Origin: Leptospira ognonensis
GTDB taxonomy: Bacteria; Spirochaetota; Leptospiria; Leptospirales; Leptospiraceae
DNA length: 64,000 bases
NCBI RefSeq assembly: GCF_004770745.1
Contig: NZ_RQGD01000034.1
Span: 434,001-498,000 of the forward strand
Reading direction: 5' to 3'
The position numbers and the translations under genes are program-made. Below, in pieces: positions 27,000-37,542 of the stretch. The notes beneath the pieces were generated by a model. That model searched no databases and was not told where the DNA came from. It saw nothing but the letters and a program-made list of their open reading frames with translations. Numbering within the stretch: position 1 is the first letter of the stretch; each line of letters starts with the position of its first letter.

Positions 27000-29900
27000 A
27001 TGTTAGAAAAAATCATTCAATTCTCCATACAAAAAAGAGCTACGGTTCTCGTGATTACGGCAGTCCTCACCATAGTAGGCTTTTACAATGCTATGCATCT
27101 CTCAATCGATGCCATCCCGGATGTCACAAACGTTCAAGTTTCTGCCGTTACCTCAGTGCCTGGTCTTTCTCCTTTGGAAGTAGAACAATTCATCACGTAT
27201 CCAGTAGAGTTAGAGTTCAATGGGATGCCTCGCGTCACAGAAATTAGGTCCATTTCGCGGACAGGTGTGAGTTCCGTGACTGTGATTTTTGAGGATGGAA
27301 CCGACATCTATTTTGCCAGACAACTCGTAAACGAAAGGCTAAAACAGGCCGAGAACTTTATTCCGAAGTCGTATGGAAGGCCTGAACTCTCGCCCATATC
27401 TACGGGACTTGGTGATATTTACGAATTTGTTTTAGTATCGGAAACACATACGCCAGAAGAACTCCGCACAACAATGGAATGGGAAGTGGCAAGGCAGCTA
27501 AGATCTGTTAAGGGGATCATAGATGTAAACGTTGTGGGTGGGGATGCCAAACAGTTCCAAATCAAAATTGACCCAAGAAGGTTATTATCTTTAAACCTCA
27601 CACTTTCACACATTACGGAAGCCTTAGAAGGCGCCAATATTAACTTAGGTGGTGGTTACATCCAAAAGGGTGAGGAACAATTTGTCATTCGCGGAGAAAG
27701 CCAATTCAAATCTGTAGAAGACATCAGCCAACTTTCTGTGCGCACATCCAAAGATGGGATTCCTATCACTCTTGGCCAAATTGCTAAAGTCGAAACGGGA
27801 GCTGCTCTCAGATTCGGTTTGGCGACAAAAAATGGAAAACGGGAAGTGGTGAGTGGCACTGCCATGATGCTTATGGGTAGCAATTCCCTCGAAGTTGTTA
27901 GCCGAGTCAAAGTAAAAATGAAGGAGATTGAAAGTCGCTTACCTCCGGGTATGAAGATTGAAGTCTATTATGATCGTTCCGAATTCATAGGACGAACACT
28001 TTCCACCGTTTTTACAAATTTAGTAGAGGCTGCCATCATAGTTCTTGTCTGTCTGATTTTGACACTTGGAACGGTAAAAGGTGCGATCGCTGTTGCTCTT
28101 GCCATCCCTGTGTCCATGCTCATTGCTACCATTTTCATGAATGTTTTTGGAATCGTTGGTAACTTGATGTCTCTTGGAGCGCTTGACTTTGGGTTGCTTG
28201 TAGATGGCTCTATTGTGATGCTCGAGTCCACCTTACATGGGTTTATCGTTCGTAAGAATTTTTTACTGCAAAAAACTTCTGCCCAAGATATGGAAGATGG
28301 GATCGAAGAAGTGATCATGGAATCCTGTATCAAGGTCGTGCGTGCTTCTGCTTTTAGTGTTGGTATCATCCTTTTAGTTTATTTACCACTCATGACTCTC
28401 GAAGGCGTAGAGGGTCGAATGTTTCGTCCGATGGCGATTACCGTTGCCTTTGCCTTGGGTGCAGCTCTCCTCTATTCGATTACCACTTTTCCAGCACTCA
28501 TGACCCTCATATACAAAAAGCCACTGTTACATGAGTCAGCCTTTTGGGAAAAATTCCAACATAGATACGCAGAAGTATTAACCTATGGAATGGCTTTCAA
28601 AAAACAGTTCGCCTTGATTGGCTTAGGTTTGGTCTTATTTTCTTTTCTAGTCGCGGGCACTCTTGGTTCTGAATTTTTACCAAGAATTGATGAAGGTGAA
28701 ATTGCTGTCGATATCAAACGATTACCTTCCACAGCCATCAATCACTCGCGCGATCTAAATTTGGAAATTGAAAAGACCCTCTTAAAATTCCCTGAAGTGA
28801 TTTCCGTTGTCTCCAAACAAGGTCGCGGGGAATCGGCGGCTGAACCCATCGGATCTGAGGAAGGCGAATCTATGGTGAAGTTGAAGCCTAAAAAAGAGTG
28901 GGTGAATACGAAAGATAGAGAGCAGCTCATGGAGCTATTCAAAAAATCCATCAATGCGAATGTCCCCTCATCTTACGTTAGTTTGTCGCAGCCCATTGAA
29001 AATAGGGTCAATGCTTTACTTTCAGGCTCCAAGGGCGATATCGTGATTAAGATTTACGGTGATGATCTCAAAACTTTAAAATCAATCGCAGATAATTATG
29101 CGGGCCGCATCAAAAAAATTCCAGGGGCAGCGGACCTTCGTGTACAGAAATTGCTCGGGCTTCCTCTTTTAGAAATCAAGATGAATCGCCAAAATATGGC
29201 CCGGTATGGTGTTCGGGCAGAAGAAGTTCTTACGACGATAGAAACGTTAAGGGTTGGTTTTAATGCGGGCAAGGTATATGAAGGCTATAAACGTTTTGAT
29301 TTGATTGTGAGGCTTGATGCGGATGTCCGGGACATTGATGTCATCGAAAATGTCCCTGTGATGACTCAGTTAGGTGGAACCGTTCCCTTAGGTCAGGTAA
29401 CAAACATCGTCATGACAGAAGGTCCCGCAGCGCTCTACCATGAAGGATTGAAACGAAGAATCCTTGTCGAGGTGAACGTTCGTGGTAGGGACATGATCGG
29501 TTTTGTGAATGCTGTCCAAAAAGAAACGGAATCCATCGAAAAAAATCTTCCAGAAGGTTATTTTGTCGATTGGGGTGGGCAGTTTGAAAACTTCACTCGT
29601 GCCAAAGCAAGGCTCGGTCTCGTTATCCCTATAGCGGGAGCGATTATTTTTGTGATGCTTTTTATTGCCTTCGGAAGTGTTTACTACGCGTTAGGTGTGT
29701 TTATGCTGGTTCCACTCTCTCTCTCTGGTGGGATTTTATCCCTTGTGCTCAGAGGTTTGCCTTTCTCGATTCCTGCGGGAGTGGGTTTCATAGCCGCTGC
29801 GGGTATTTCCGTACTCAATGGAGTTGTGTATGCCTCGGCTTTAAAAGACCAGCTCAAGGTAACAAAAGACGCCAGTAAGGCAGTAGTAGATGCAGCTGTC

Positions 29901-30257
29901 TATACACTCAGGGCGGTAGCGACCACAGAGCTTGTAGCGATCATTGGATTTTTACCAATGGCCATTGCTTCTTCCGCAGGTGCGGAAGTACAAAGACCCC
30001 TCGCCACTGTGGTGATGGGAGGAGTTCTCGTGGCAACCATCCTCTCTCGGTTTTTACTACCCATTGCGTTTGAATTTTTAGTAAAACTGGCCCAAAGGCA
30101 GGAAAAAAGGCAATTCGAACGAGAAAAGAAGATGAACGAATACTTTCTTTTGGAAATGAAAAAATTTCAAAATGAAGGATTGGAAGAATCAGAAAGCCAT
30201 TTAGAATCAGTGAAACTGCAGGATAAACCTGCGAAAAAAAAGAAGGATAAATCATGA
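27000..30257 (+). CDS. czcA: heavy-metal efflux RND inner-membrane pump (CzcA/CusA family)
   Basis: The 1085-residue protein has the standard RND layout: an N-terminal TM helix, a large periplasmic loop beginning [34 protein letters not shown] (the HME family signature), TM2-6 with [18 protein letters not shown], a second periplasmic loop after [13 protein letters not shown], and TM8-12 ending in [24 protein letters not shown]. The [11 protein letters not shown] segment corresponds to the TM4 proton-relay region. Whether it exports divalent (Co/Zn/Cd) or monovalent (Cu/Ag) metals is not settled. The C-terminus is a charged Lys/Glu tail of about 60 residues. It heads an operon with ppa, the TolC-like gene and the fusion protein; it overlaps ppa by four bases. 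Confidence 0.93.
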   Translation: MLEKIIQFSIQKRATVLVITAVLTIVGFYNAMHLSIDAIPDVTNVQVSAVTSVPGLSPLEVEQFITYPVELEFNGMPRVTEIRSISRTGVSSVTVIFEDGTDIYFARQLVNERLKQAENFIPKSYGRPELSPISTGLGDIYEFVLVSETHTPEELRTTMEWEVARQLRSVKGIIDVNVVGGDAKQFQIKIDPRRLLSLNLTLSHITEALEGANINLGGGYIQKGEEQFVIRGESQFKSVEDISQLSVRTSKDGIPITLGQIAKVETGAALRFGLATKNGKREVVSGTAMMLMGSNSLEVVSRVKVKMKEIESRLPPGMKIEVYYDRSEFIGRTLSTVFTNLVEAAIIVLVCLILTLGTVKGAIAVALAIPVSMLIATIFMNVFGIVGNLMSLGALDFGLLVDGSIVMLESTLHGFIVRKNFLLQKTSAQDMEDGIEEVIMESCIKVVRASAFSVGIILLVYLPLMTLEGVEGRMFRPMAITVAFALGAALLYSITTFPALMTLIYKKPLLHESAFWEKFQHRYAEVLTYGMAFKKQFALIGLGLVLFSFLVAGTLGSEFLPRIDEGEIAVDIKRLPSTAINHSRDLNLEIEKTLLKFPEVISVVSKQGRGESAAEPIGSEEGESMVKLKPKKEWVNTKDREQLMELFKKSINANVPSSYVSLSQPIENRVNALLSGSKGDIVIKIYGDDLKTLKSIADNYAGRIKKIPGAADLRVQKLLGLPLLEIKMNRQNMARYGVRAEEVLTTIETLRVGFNAGKVYEGYKRFDLIVRLDADVRDIDVIENVPVMTQLGGTVPLGQVTNIVMTEGPAALYHEGLKRRILVEVNVRGRDMIGFVNAVQKETESIEKNLPEGYFVDWGGQFENFTRAKARLGLVIPIAGAIIFVMLFIAFGSVYYALGVFMLVPLSLSGGILSLVLRGLPFSIPAGVGFIAAAGISVLNGVVYASALKDQLKVTKDASKAVVDAAVYTLRAVATTELVAIIGFLPMAIASSAGAEVQRPLATVVMGGVLVATILSRFLLPIAFEFLVKLAQRQEKRQFEREKKMNEYFLLEMKKFQNEGLEESESHLESVKLQDKPAKKKKDKS

Positions 30258-30877
30258 AACCAAACTATTACGTAGCACACCCATGGCATGGACTCGAACT
30301 TGGGCCGAAGGCTCCTGATGAGCTAGATGTATTTATAGAACTGACGCCTCAAGACCCAGTGAAATATGAAATTGATAAGGCTTCTGGCTTTATCCGCGTT
30401 GACCGACCTCAAAAATATAGCAACCGTTCACCGACGCTCTATGGGTTTATCCCAAGAACCTATTCTGGTGATGCGTCTGGTAAACATTGTGCAAAGGTGG
30501 TTGGCCGCGATGACATCCAAGGTGATGGAGATCCTATCGATATATGCGTGTTAAGTGCAAGTCCTATCAATCATGGAAATACGATTCTATCAGTGATTCC
30601 AATTGGTGGACTACGCATGATTGATAAAGGGGAAGCAGATGATAAGATCATTGCTGTGTTAAAAGGTGACGAAGTTTTTGGACTGATGAAAGAAATTGAA
30701 GAAGCGCCCAAAGCTCTCATCAATAAACTCCATCATTATTTTTTAACTTATAAACTTGATCCAAATTCTCCCTCCACGGGAACTGTGGAGATCACAGAAG
30801 TGTATGGACGGGAAGAAGCTCTGCGCGTGATTCAGTTCGGTATCGAGGATTACATTAAGAAGTTTGTGACGGTATGA
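30254..30877 (+). CDS. ppa: inorganic pyrophosphatase (family I)
   Basis: The 207-residue soluble family I enzyme has the start [43 protein letters not shown] and YGFIPRTY. The metal-binding motif is [11 protein letters not shown] (Asp-x-Asp-Pro-x-Asp), followed by [22 protein letters not shown]. The ~15-residue insertion before GDGDP matches the subtype I associate with Chlamydia and Bacteroidetes. It hydrolyses cytoplasmic PPi, using Mg2+ or other divalent metals. Its position inside the metal-efflux operon, overlapping genes on both sides by four bases, is unusual. Confidence 0.93.
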   Translation: MKPNYYVAHPWHGLELGPKAPDELDVFIELTPQDPVKYEIDKASGFIRVDRPQKYSNRSPTLYGFIPRTYSGDASGKHCAKVVGRDDIQGDGDPIDICVLSASPINHGNTILSVIPIGGLRMIDKGEADDKIIAVLKGDEVFGLMKEIEEAPKALINKLHHYFLTYKLDPNSPSTGTVEITEVYGREEALRVIQFGIEDYIKKFVTV

Positions 30878-32193
30878 TGAAATATTTTCTAACTCTTTTT
30901 CACTTTCTTATTCTTGTCTCATTTGCAACGATTGCTGCCGATGAGCCAGAGAATAGATCCATTGGTAGTAACTCTTCGTATCCAGTCGAGGATTCGATAT
31001 CGCCAGATTTCTATTCGGATTGGAATGTAAATGAATTAGAAGAATTTGCTGTGAGTAGCAATCCCTTGTATTTACGAGAGAAACAAAATATAGGGATGGC
31101 AAGAGGTGATGTCATCACTGCAAGTCTATACTATAACCCCATTTTGAATATGCAACAGCAGTTTATGGGTGCACGCGTCAATTCGGGAACAGGTCTTCCA
31201 GAAACCTCAGTCATCTACAACCAACCTTTTGATGTGAGTGGAGTGATTCCACAAAGAGAAAAAGTAGCCAAACAAGAGTTTATGGCAACAATCGCGGGGT
31301 TTAATGATTTTGATCGACTGTTTCGGCTTCGATTGAGACAAAATTATTGGACTTACCTGTATGTGACAGAACAGATCCATTACCAAAAGGAATTCTTAGA
31401 AAATTACCAAGACCTCTTGGATCTCACAAAGCTCCGAGCAGAAAAGGGGGATATCTCATTTCTAGAATATGATAGGCTGACTCTAGAGCGCATTCAGATT
31501 GATCGAGAATACAGAAACGCAAGAATTCTACGAGAACAAGTTGTCAAAAACTTACGTGTCTTGATCGGTATTGCGGATGCGAATGTTCCATTAAAAGTGA
31601 AAGGACGTCTTAAGTTTATCTCAACTAAGGAATTTGGAATCGATCTGCAAGATTTTAACGTAGAAAATAGACCCGATCTCGTTGCTTTAAAAATTCGCCA
31701 GCAAAGAGAACGTATGAATATCGAACTAAAAAGGAGAGAGGCTATCCCTGCCTTAACTTTCGGTATCGAATATTTGAATAAAGGAACCGAGCATGTAACA
31801 GGCGTTTATGCTTCGACTCCTCTTGCATTATTTGACAGAAAACAAGGTGAAATTTTAAAATATGAAGAGTCTCATAAGAAATTTGCATTTGAAGTCGAAG
31901 CAAAACGAAATGAGATCATTACAGAAATTTCTGCATCTATCAAAGAATTGCAGGCACGCGAGTCACAATTATTAGAATACAAACAATTCAATCTTTTAGA
32001 TAAAAATAAAGAAGTACAGGAAAAGTCCAGGCTTGCCTATATACGTGGTGCTTCGAATCTTGTAACTTTTTTGGAAGCTGAGAAGAACTATCTAAACGTT
32101 TTGAGAAGCTATTATGAAATCACATATCTTTACTACAATGCCTTGGAAGCATTTAGAGCCTCCGTTGGAAAAATGGACGCGTCAGATTTATAG
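30874..32193 (+). CDS. czcC: TolC-family outer-membrane efflux channel (CzcC type)
   Basis: The 439-residue protein has a signal peptide (FLTLFHFLILVSFATIAADE) and two TolC repeats: long helical stretches such as RLRQNYWTYLYVTEQIHYQKEFLENYQDLLDLTKLR and ESQLLEYKQFNLLDKNKEVQEKSRLAYIRGASNLVTFLEAEKNYL, the latter with the typical G(A/E)xxxxxxLEAE motif. It would form the outer-membrane conduit of the RND pump. It overlaps ppa by four bases and is followed nine bases later by the fusion protein. Confidence 0.88.
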   Translation: MMKYFLTLFHFLILVSFATIAADEPENRSIGSNSSYPVEDSISPDFYSDWNVNELEEFAVSSNPLYLREKQNIGMARGDVITASLYYNPILNMQQQFMGARVNSGTGLPETSVIYNQPFDVSGVIPQREKVAKQEFMATIAGFNDFDRLFRLRLRQNYWTYLYVTEQIHYQKEFLENYQDLLDLTKLRAEKGDISFLEYDRLTLERIQIDREYRNARILREQVVKNLRVLIGIADANVPLKVKGRLKFISTKEFGIDLQDFNVENRPDLVALKIRQQRERMNIELKRREAIPALTFGIEYLNKGTEHVTGVYASTPLALFDRKQGEILKYEESHKKFAFEVEAKRNEIITEISASIKELQARESQLLEYKQFNLLDKNKEVQEKSRLAYIRGASNLVTFLEAEKNYLNVLRSYYEITYLYYNALEAFRASVGKMDASDL

Positions 32194-32201
32194 GTAAAAC
32201 A

Positions 32202-33389
32202 ATGAAACAATCTCTTTTAAAATCATCCCTAATCAAGAATGTCAGTATCGGTGTATTACTGTTAAGTATCGGCTACTTCGGATACTCGAAGTTTTTCGCT
32301 GGTAACAAGAAAACAGAAAGTCTTTCTGAGGATAAATCTCGGTTTAGAATCTCAGAAGAAATCCAAAAAAACCATCCCTTCTCAGTTGTTTACCTTGAGG
32401 AAAGGGCAGTGGAAGAAGAGCTTCAGCTCCCTGGAACGGTTTCGTATGACATGAATAATGTGGCAAAAGTTGGCTCTCGAGTCAATGGACGGATACTCTC
32501 TGTCTTTGTCAAAGAAGGAGATAGAGTTAAAAAAGGGACACCACTTGCTTCCCTGCAGTCTGTCGAATTGGGAACAACGGAAGCAAATTATCTAAAAGCG
32601 AGAGCGAGACTAGAGGCACTAAAAGTCCAAGCGGATCGGGCAAAAGAGCTATATGAAAAAAAGGTCACATCCGCAAAAGAATATGAGATGTCGCTAATGG
32701 ATTATAAGTCCGTAAAAGCAGAAATGGAAACGAGTAGAAACGCCTTAGAAAATTTAGGCTTAAATGATGCTGAGATTACAAATTTAGAAGCAGGTAAGTA
32801 TAATTCTAAGAATCTTTATATTAGAACGCCTATCTCTGGTTCTGTGACCGTAAGGGAGGCCATCATTGGTCAAAGTGTAAATGCGAGAGACAATTTGTTC
32901 ACCGTGGCTGATCTTTCTGTTTTATGGATCAATCTAGATGTATTTGAGAAAGATTTAAATAGTATTCGCAAAGGAAATGAGGCAAAAGTAGTTCCGATTG
33001 GTGCAACCATTGACGATTCCCTCAAGGCAGTCGTATCCTATGTTTCCGAAGTCATTGATCCTGTGAAGAAGACCGCAGAGATTCGTTTGGAAGTAAGAAA
33101 TGCTAACGGCAAATTGAGACCCGGACAAAGTGTAACCGCTACTGTGAAAGGTATGATCGCTGAAAACAATTTGAATAAAATCAAAGTAGTTCCTACTGAT
33201 TGTGTGCACAAGATCGAAGGAGAAAATTTTGTTTTCGTTCGCAATGTCGATGCTTCCTTTACAGCTAAAAAAGTGATATTAGGAAAGGGCTATGAGAATT
33301 GGGTTGAGATCGTGAGTGGCACAGATCCGAGTGATGCCATCGTGAAGGATGGTTCTTTTGTTTTAAAGAGTGAGTATCTAAAGCTATAA
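32202..33389 (+). CDS. czcB: RND periplasmic adaptor (membrane-fusion) protein, CzcB/CusB type
   Basis: The 395-residue protein has one N-terminal TM anchor (VSIGVLLLSIGYFGYSKFF) and then the HlyD/MFP domain order: a first lipoyl half (GSRVNGRILSVFVKEGDRVKKGTPLASLQS), an alpha-hairpin (ARARLEALKVQADRAKELYEKKVTS), a second lipoyl half (YIRTPISGSVTVREAIIGQSVNARDNLFTVADLSVLW) and a beta-barrel domain (LRPGQSVTATVKG). No His-rich metal-binding extension is seen. It bridges the pump and the TolC-like channel. It is the last gene of the operon; lexA follows 43 bases later. Confidence 0.9.
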   Translation: MKQSLLKSSLIKNVSIGVLLLSIGYFGYSKFFAGNKKTESLSEDKSRFRISEEIQKNHPFSVVYLEERAVEEELQLPGTVSYDMNNVAKVGSRVNGRILSVFVKEGDRVKKGTPLASLQSVELGTTEANYLKARARLEALKVQADRAKELYEKKVTSAKEYEMSLMDYKSVKAEMETSRNALENLGLNDAEITNLEAGKYNSKNLYIRTPISGSVTVREAIIGQSVNARDNLFTVADLSVLWINLDVFEKDLNSIRKGNEAKVVPIGATIDDSLKAVVSYVSEVIDPVKKTAEIRLEVRNANGKLRPGQSVTATVKGMIAENNLNKIKVVPTDCVHKIEGENFVFVRNVDASFTAKKVILGKGYENWVEIVSGTDPSDAIVKDGSFVLKSEYLKL

Positions 33390-33432
33390 TTTTTGATTGA
33401 CGTAACATACATTTCCTATTCTTCTGTTAAGT

Positions 33433-34041
33433 ATGAAGGATTTGACCGAAAAGCAAGAACTCGTTTTGCAATACATCACTGATACCGTTAGAGAGAAAGG
33501 GTTTCCACCCACGATTCGGGAAATCGGTGATCAATTCGGCATCACGGCGAAGGGCGCCTATGACCACCTCAAGGCAGTCGAAAAAAAGGGCTACATCCGG
33601 ACGTCTAAAAATCAAAGTCGCGCCATCGAACTTCTGAAAGGAAACCAAGATGAAGCCTTGCTCGTGCGCGCTTCCGGCATCCCGCTACTTGGTCAAGTAG
33701 CCGCTGGATCTCCCATTCTCGCAGAAGAAAACATTGAAGAATACATCGCAGTTCCCGATGATTTGGCTACCAAGCCGGGAACCTTTGCTCTCCGCGTAAA
33801 GGGAGACTCCATGATCGAAGCCGGGATTAGTGACGGCGACATTGCCATCATCCAAAAGAAAGATTCCGCGCGAAACGGTGAGATCGTAGTAGCTCTCATT
33901 GAGAACGAAGCGACCTTAAAAGTCTTCTATAAAGAAACAGACCACATCCGTTTGGAACCGAGAAATGCCAGATTAAAGCCCATTAAAACAAAGAAGGCCA
34001 TGATCATAGGTAAGCTGATCGGACTCTATCGAATTTACTGA
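33433..34041 (+). CDS. lexA: SOS-response repressor LexA
   Basis: The 202-residue protein has an N-terminal winged HTH (residues 1-65, TIREIGDQFGITAKGAYDHLKAVEKKGYI). The self-cleavage site Ala91-Gly92 lies in GQVAAGSPIL, and the S24-type catalytic Ser126 (VKGDSM) and Lys163 (ATLKVF) are in place. It represses DNA-damage genes and is inactivated by RecA-stimulated autocleavage. The reported L. interrogans LexA box (TTTG-N5-CAAA) was not found in the 43 bases upstream, which fits reports that lexA is not autoregulated in that species. Confidence 0.96.
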   Translation: MKDLTEKQELVLQYITDTVREKGFPPTIREIGDQFGITAKGAYDHLKAVEKKGYIRTSKNQSRAIELLKGNQDEALLVRASGIPLLGQVAAGSPILAEENIEEYIAVPDDLATKPGTFALRVKGDSMIEAGISDGDIAIIQKKDSARNGEIVVALIENEATLKVFYKETDHIRLEPRNARLKPIKTKKAMIIGKLIGLYRIY

Positions 34042-34078
34042 TTGACCGTTCCTGCCTCTCAGGGCAAGGTTTTAGGGT

Positions 34079-34378
34079 ATGCTTTTTTTTTCCCTCCGAC
34101 ACCTCATCGGTGTATGTAGTCTTGCTCTCCTTTTTTTTGCGGTCTCTTGTAGTCCCAAAAAAGAATCCATTACTGAATATGATATGAAACGTGTCCTGGA
34201 GCGTTTTGCCTCCGCTCGCGTCCAAACAGGAATCACGAGCGATGTGAATACACCCGCTCCATCGGACCAGGCCTTATTTGAGGAAGCATGCGAAGTCTAC
34301 CGTCTGCCAACTGAAAAAGCAAAATCCTATCTGAAAGAAAAAAATCCCTCTCTCTTCGAGTCTATCTACGGAAATTAA
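34079..34378 (+). CDS. small hypothetical lipoprotein
   Basis: The 99-residue protein has signal MLFFSLRHLIGVCSLALLFFAVSC with lipobox FAVSC (Cys24), followed by about 75 polar residues (ITEYDMKRVLERFASARVQTG and LPTEKAKSYLKEKNPSLFESIYGN). No family is recognised. It lies 37 bases after lexA and 5 bases before the ctp gene, so it is probably transcribed with them. Confidence 0.75.
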   Translation: MLFFSLRHLIGVCSLALLFFAVSCSPKKESITEYDMKRVLERFASARVQTGITSDVNTPAPSDQALFEEACEVYRLPTEKAKSYLKEKNPSLFESIYGN

Positions 34379-34383
34379 TCCCC

Positions 34384-35757
34384 ATGAAAATGAAAGAACG
34401 TATCCTTTGGTTCACCCTAGTTTTTTTTCTATTTACTTTTATCGTATTTTCACCAACCGAAAAAGCAAAAGCAATTTCAGCAGAAGGTGAGGCCTACCTC
34501 CAAGTTTTACATGAGGTTGTGGCTTACATAGAAAACGATTTTGTAGAGCCTGCTGAAGATAAAAAGGTTTATATCGGAGCCATTCAGGGAGCCTTGCAGA
34601 GCTTAGGTGACCCACATACTAGATTTTTGGATAAAGACGAATACCAAGAATTACAAAATGAGACCAAAGGAACATTTGGCGGGATAGGCGTAGAAGTGAG
34701 CTTTCAAGAGGGAGCATTTGTCATCATTGCTCCTCTCGAAGGGACTCCCGCATGGAAGGCAGGTCTGCTCCCGCAAGATAGAATCACTGAGATTGATGGT
34801 AAGGTGGTTAAAAATGTATCTCTTTCTGATTCCATCAACATGATGCGCGGAGAGGTAGGTTCTTCGATCTCTTTGAAAATCGAGAGAAAAGGGATCAAGG
34901 ATCCATTTTCTGTCAATTTAATCCGAGAACTGATAAAAATTCAATACATTCGGTCTGCCTATTTACCAGAGTCAAATACTGGTTATATCAAACTGGCCCA
35001 GTTTATGGGAAGAGAGTCTACGGGAAAAGAATTCGCAAACCAATTGCAAAAATTAGTCGATGCGGGCGCCAAACACATTGTTGTCGATCTTCGAATGAAT
35101 CCAGGTGGTCTTGTGGATCTAGCAGTGGAACTGGCAGATCTATTTCTTCCTTCCAATATGGAGATTCTTTCTGTTCGAGGGCGTGGTGGCGTGCTTGTGA
35201 AAACATTTCGATCAGACAAATCTGGTCCAAAATTTATAGACATTCCTGTGGCAATCCTGGTTAACGGAGGCTCCGCAAGTGCTTCTGAAATCTTAGCAGG
35301 TGCCTTACAAGATAACGGTCGTGCTAAGGTTGTTGGAACTCAAAGTTTTGGAAAGGGATCGGTTCAGTCCATTTTCCCTCTTTCGCATAAGACAGGTGTA
35401 GCGATCACAATACAAAAGTACTTTACTCCATCGGGAAAATCCATTCACGGGAAAGGCATCACTCCAGACGCTGTCGTGCAAGCGATCAATGCTACCGATG
35501 ACGAAAGGTATGCTTTTGATAAGCTGCAAAAAAAGACCAAGTTACGCTCCTTTTTCACCGAACATTCCGAATATAATGAAACGGCAGTGAAAGACTTTCA
35601 AGAGCTGCTCAATCAAGAGAAACTATCGGTTTCCGAACCTGTCATTCGTCTTTACCTGTTTAATGAATTACGATCTACGAATGTTGCATCCAAACCAAAT
35701 GTAGATCTAGACCTGCAACTAAAAGAGGCGATCAGCCTACTCACGAAAAAAAAATAA
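34384..35757 (+). CDS. ctpA: C-terminal processing (tail-specific) protease, S41 family
   Basis: The 457-residue protein has an N-terminal hydrophobic export segment (ILWFTLVFFLFTFIVFSP). A PDZ domain follows (about 95-175, GGIGVEVSFQEGAFVIIAPLEGTPAWKAGL, DRITEIDGK). The S41 catalytic core has the nucleophile Ser in NGGSASASEILAGALQDNGRAKVVG and the Lys in TQSFGKGSVQ. It processes the C-termini of periplasmic or outer-membrane proteins. Length and order are normal. tsaD starts three bases after the stop. Confidence 0.94.
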   Translation: MKMKERILWFTLVFFLFTFIVFSPTEKAKAISAEGEAYLQVLHEVVAYIENDFVEPAEDKKVYIGAIQGALQSLGDPHTRFLDKDEYQELQNETKGTFGGIGVEVSFQEGAFVIIAPLEGTPAWKAGLLPQDRITEIDGKVVKNVSLSDSINMMRGEVGSSISLKIERKGIKDPFSVNLIRELIKIQYIRSAYLPESNTGYIKLAQFMGRESTGKEFANQLQKLVDAGAKHIVVDLRMNPGGLVDLAVELADLFLPSNMEILSVRGRGGVLVKTFRSDKSGPKFIDIPVAILVNGGSASASEILAGALQDNGRAKVVGTQSFGKGSVQSIFPLSHKTGVAITIQKYFTPSGKSIHGKGITPDAVVQAINATDDERYAFDKLQKKTKLRSFFTEHSEYNETAVKDFQELLNQEKLSVSEPVIRLYLFNELRSTNVASKPNVDLDLQLKEAISLLTKKK

Positions 35758-35760
35758 TCC

Positions 35761-36780
35761 ATGGCCTACGGTCTTGGAATTGAATCAAGTTGCGATGAAA
35801 CTTCGTTAGCCATTGTTGAGGACGGCGAAAAATTAATCTCCCTCAAGATTCATAGCCAAATTGAAAATCATGCACCCTACAGAGGTGTGGTGCCTGAACT
35901 AGCTTCAAGAGCTCATTTAGAGAAAATCAATCCTCTATTGGAAATGGCCCTCGTTGAGGCAAACCTAGATTTTAAAGATTTGAGTTATGTATCGGTCACC
36001 TCTCACCCGGGTCTTATGGGCTCGCTCTTGATTGGCGCCTCCCTTGCCAGGTGCATTGCACTCGTACATCGATTGCCCATCATTCCTGTAAACCACCTAG
36101 AGGCTCATCTCTCCGTTCTTGCCCTTGAGGGGAATCTCCCCACGTTTCCGTCACTTGGTGTTTTGCTTTCAGGAGGAAATTCCTCGATTTACATCTACCA
36201 TGGTTTTGGAAAACTCGAGCTCATCGGAGATACCATGGATGATGCCTTAGGAGAAGCCTTCGATAAGGTGAGTTCTCTCCTTAATCTGCCGTATCCTGGC
36301 GGACCTTTTATAGAAAAAGAAGCGAATGGTTATGTTGCCAAAACACCGCATCAATCCCTTTTTCCGAAATTACTGAAAGAGGCGGGGCCCGATCAAATCG
36401 GCTTTTCGTTTAGCGGATTAAAAACCGCTGTCATGTATCACATCAAAGGGAATCAGGAAGCTTTAAATGTCTCACAAATTTGTTACGATTTTCAGAATTC
36501 CGCCTTCGAGCTAGTCCTTCGAAATGTGAATAAAGCGATCCTCAAAACGGGCATCCGCAACGTCATCTTTGCAGGAGGTGTGCTTGCCAATGAAACCTTA
36601 CGCCAGAGGATAGAGGAGAAGGCCAAAAAAGAAAAATGGTCTTCTTTTTTTCCGCGGAAAAAAATTTACTGCACAGACAACGGAGCGATGGTAGCCTGTC
36701 TTGGATACTACCTTTGGAAGGCAGGGGAGACGGCTCCGATTGATTTCCTTGTATCTCCTAAACGAAAATTGACAAAATGA
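35761..36780 (+). CDS. tsaD: tRNA N6-adenosine threonylcarbamoyltransferase
   Basis: The 339-residue protein has the ASKHA fold with the Kae1/TsaD signature GIESSCDETSLAIVEDG, the metal-binding HLEAHLSVL (HxxxH), SGGNSSIYIY, DDALGEAFDKVSSLL and the C-terminal Asp in YCTDNGAMVA. It transfers threonylcarbamoyl to A37 of ANN-decoding tRNAs. It sits three bases after ctpA and overlaps pssA by four bases. Confidence 0.96.
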   Translation: MAYGLGIESSCDETSLAIVEDGEKLISLKIHSQIENHAPYRGVVPELASRAHLEKINPLLEMALVEANLDFKDLSYVSVTSHPGLMGSLLIGASLARCIALVHRLPIIPVNHLEAHLSVLALEGNLPTFPSLGVLLSGGNSSIYIYHGFGKLELIGDTMDDALGEAFDKVSSLLNLPYPGGPFIEKEANGYVAKTPHQSLFPKLLKEAGPDQIGFSFSGLKTAVMYHIKGNQEALNVSQICYDFQNSAFELVLRNVNKAILKTGIRNVIFAGGVLANETLRQRIEEKAKKEKWSSFFPRKKIYCTDNGAMVACLGYYLWKAGETAPIDFLVSPKRKLTK

Positions 36781-37541
36781 AACTTATGAAAAAGAAATTA
36801 GCTTGGATTCCCAACACATTAACACTTGGAAACTTGACTCTCGGTTTCGTTTCCATGCTGATAGCATCAGAAGTCGGTCTAAACTCTTCAAATCCAAATG
36901 ATCTATTTGCACTTTCTGGAGTATTTATCATCTTGGCCGCGTTATTTGACGGTTTTGATGGAATGGCAGCAAGGGCTCTTGATGCAACTACGGAACTTGG
37001 TGCCGATCTTGATAGTTTGGCAGATTTAACAACCTTTGGCATTGCTCCAGGCTTTCTAACTTACAAGATGTTCTTAGATGAATACAAAATGGATTTATTC
37101 GGAAGGCCAGAATTTTTCCCTGTGGGAATGCTCATTGCGGCGATTTTTCCTATATGCGCAGCCTATCGTCTTGCCAGGTTCAATGTAGTACATGATCCGA
37201 CTTGCTTCCAAGGTCTGCCGTCTCCAGTTGCAGGAGTGACCGTTGGTATATTCCCGCTAGTCTTTCATGCAGATCAAGTTTCGACTCCGCTCATCATCCT
37301 CTTTTTCGTGCTAACTGCTTTGCTGATGGTTTCTACGCTCAGGTATTCTAAACCTCAGGTTGCAATTCGTGGAAAGTTCAGTTGGAAAAAAATAGCGATT
37401 GTTTTAGGTGGTCTCACTATACTTGTGTTAGCTGTCGGCTTTTACAGATGGCCGTACTTTTTATATGGTGCCGTCGGATTTTACGTATTTTCTGGGATTA
37501 TTTCTTTTCTGATACATACGATTCAAGAATTGCGAGTTTAG
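36777..37541 (+). CDS. pssA: CDP-diacylglycerol-serine O-phosphatidyltransferase
   Basis: The 254-residue membrane protein has the CDP-alcohol phosphotransferase signature spread over DGFDGMAARALDATTELGADLDSLAD (D-x2-DG-x2-AR-x8-G-x3-D-x3-D). The N-terminus KKLAWIPNTLTLGNLTLGFVSM is typical of PssA in Gram-negative and spirochaetal bacteria. It makes phosphatidylserine, the precursor of phosphatidylethanolamine. The start overlaps the tsaD stop. It converges on the STAS gene with one base between the stops. Confidence 0.9.
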   Translation: MKLMKKKLAWIPNTLTLGNLTLGFVSMLIASEVGLNSSNPNDLFALSGVFIILAALFDGFDGMAARALDATTELGADLDSLADLTTFGIAPGFLTYKMFLDEYKMDLFGRPEFFPVGMLIAAIFPICAAYRLARFNVVHDPTCFQGLPSPVAGVTVGIFPLVFHADQVSTPLIILFFVLTALLMVSTLRYSKPQVAIRGKFSWKKIAIVLGGLTILVLAVGFYRWPYFLYGAVGFYVFSGIISFLIHTIQELRV

Positions 37542-37542
37542 T

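Noticed and set aside
33390..33432. LexA-binding box upstream of lexA
   Set aside because: No TTTG-N5-CAAA or close variant was found in the short gap; only an AT-rich stretch.
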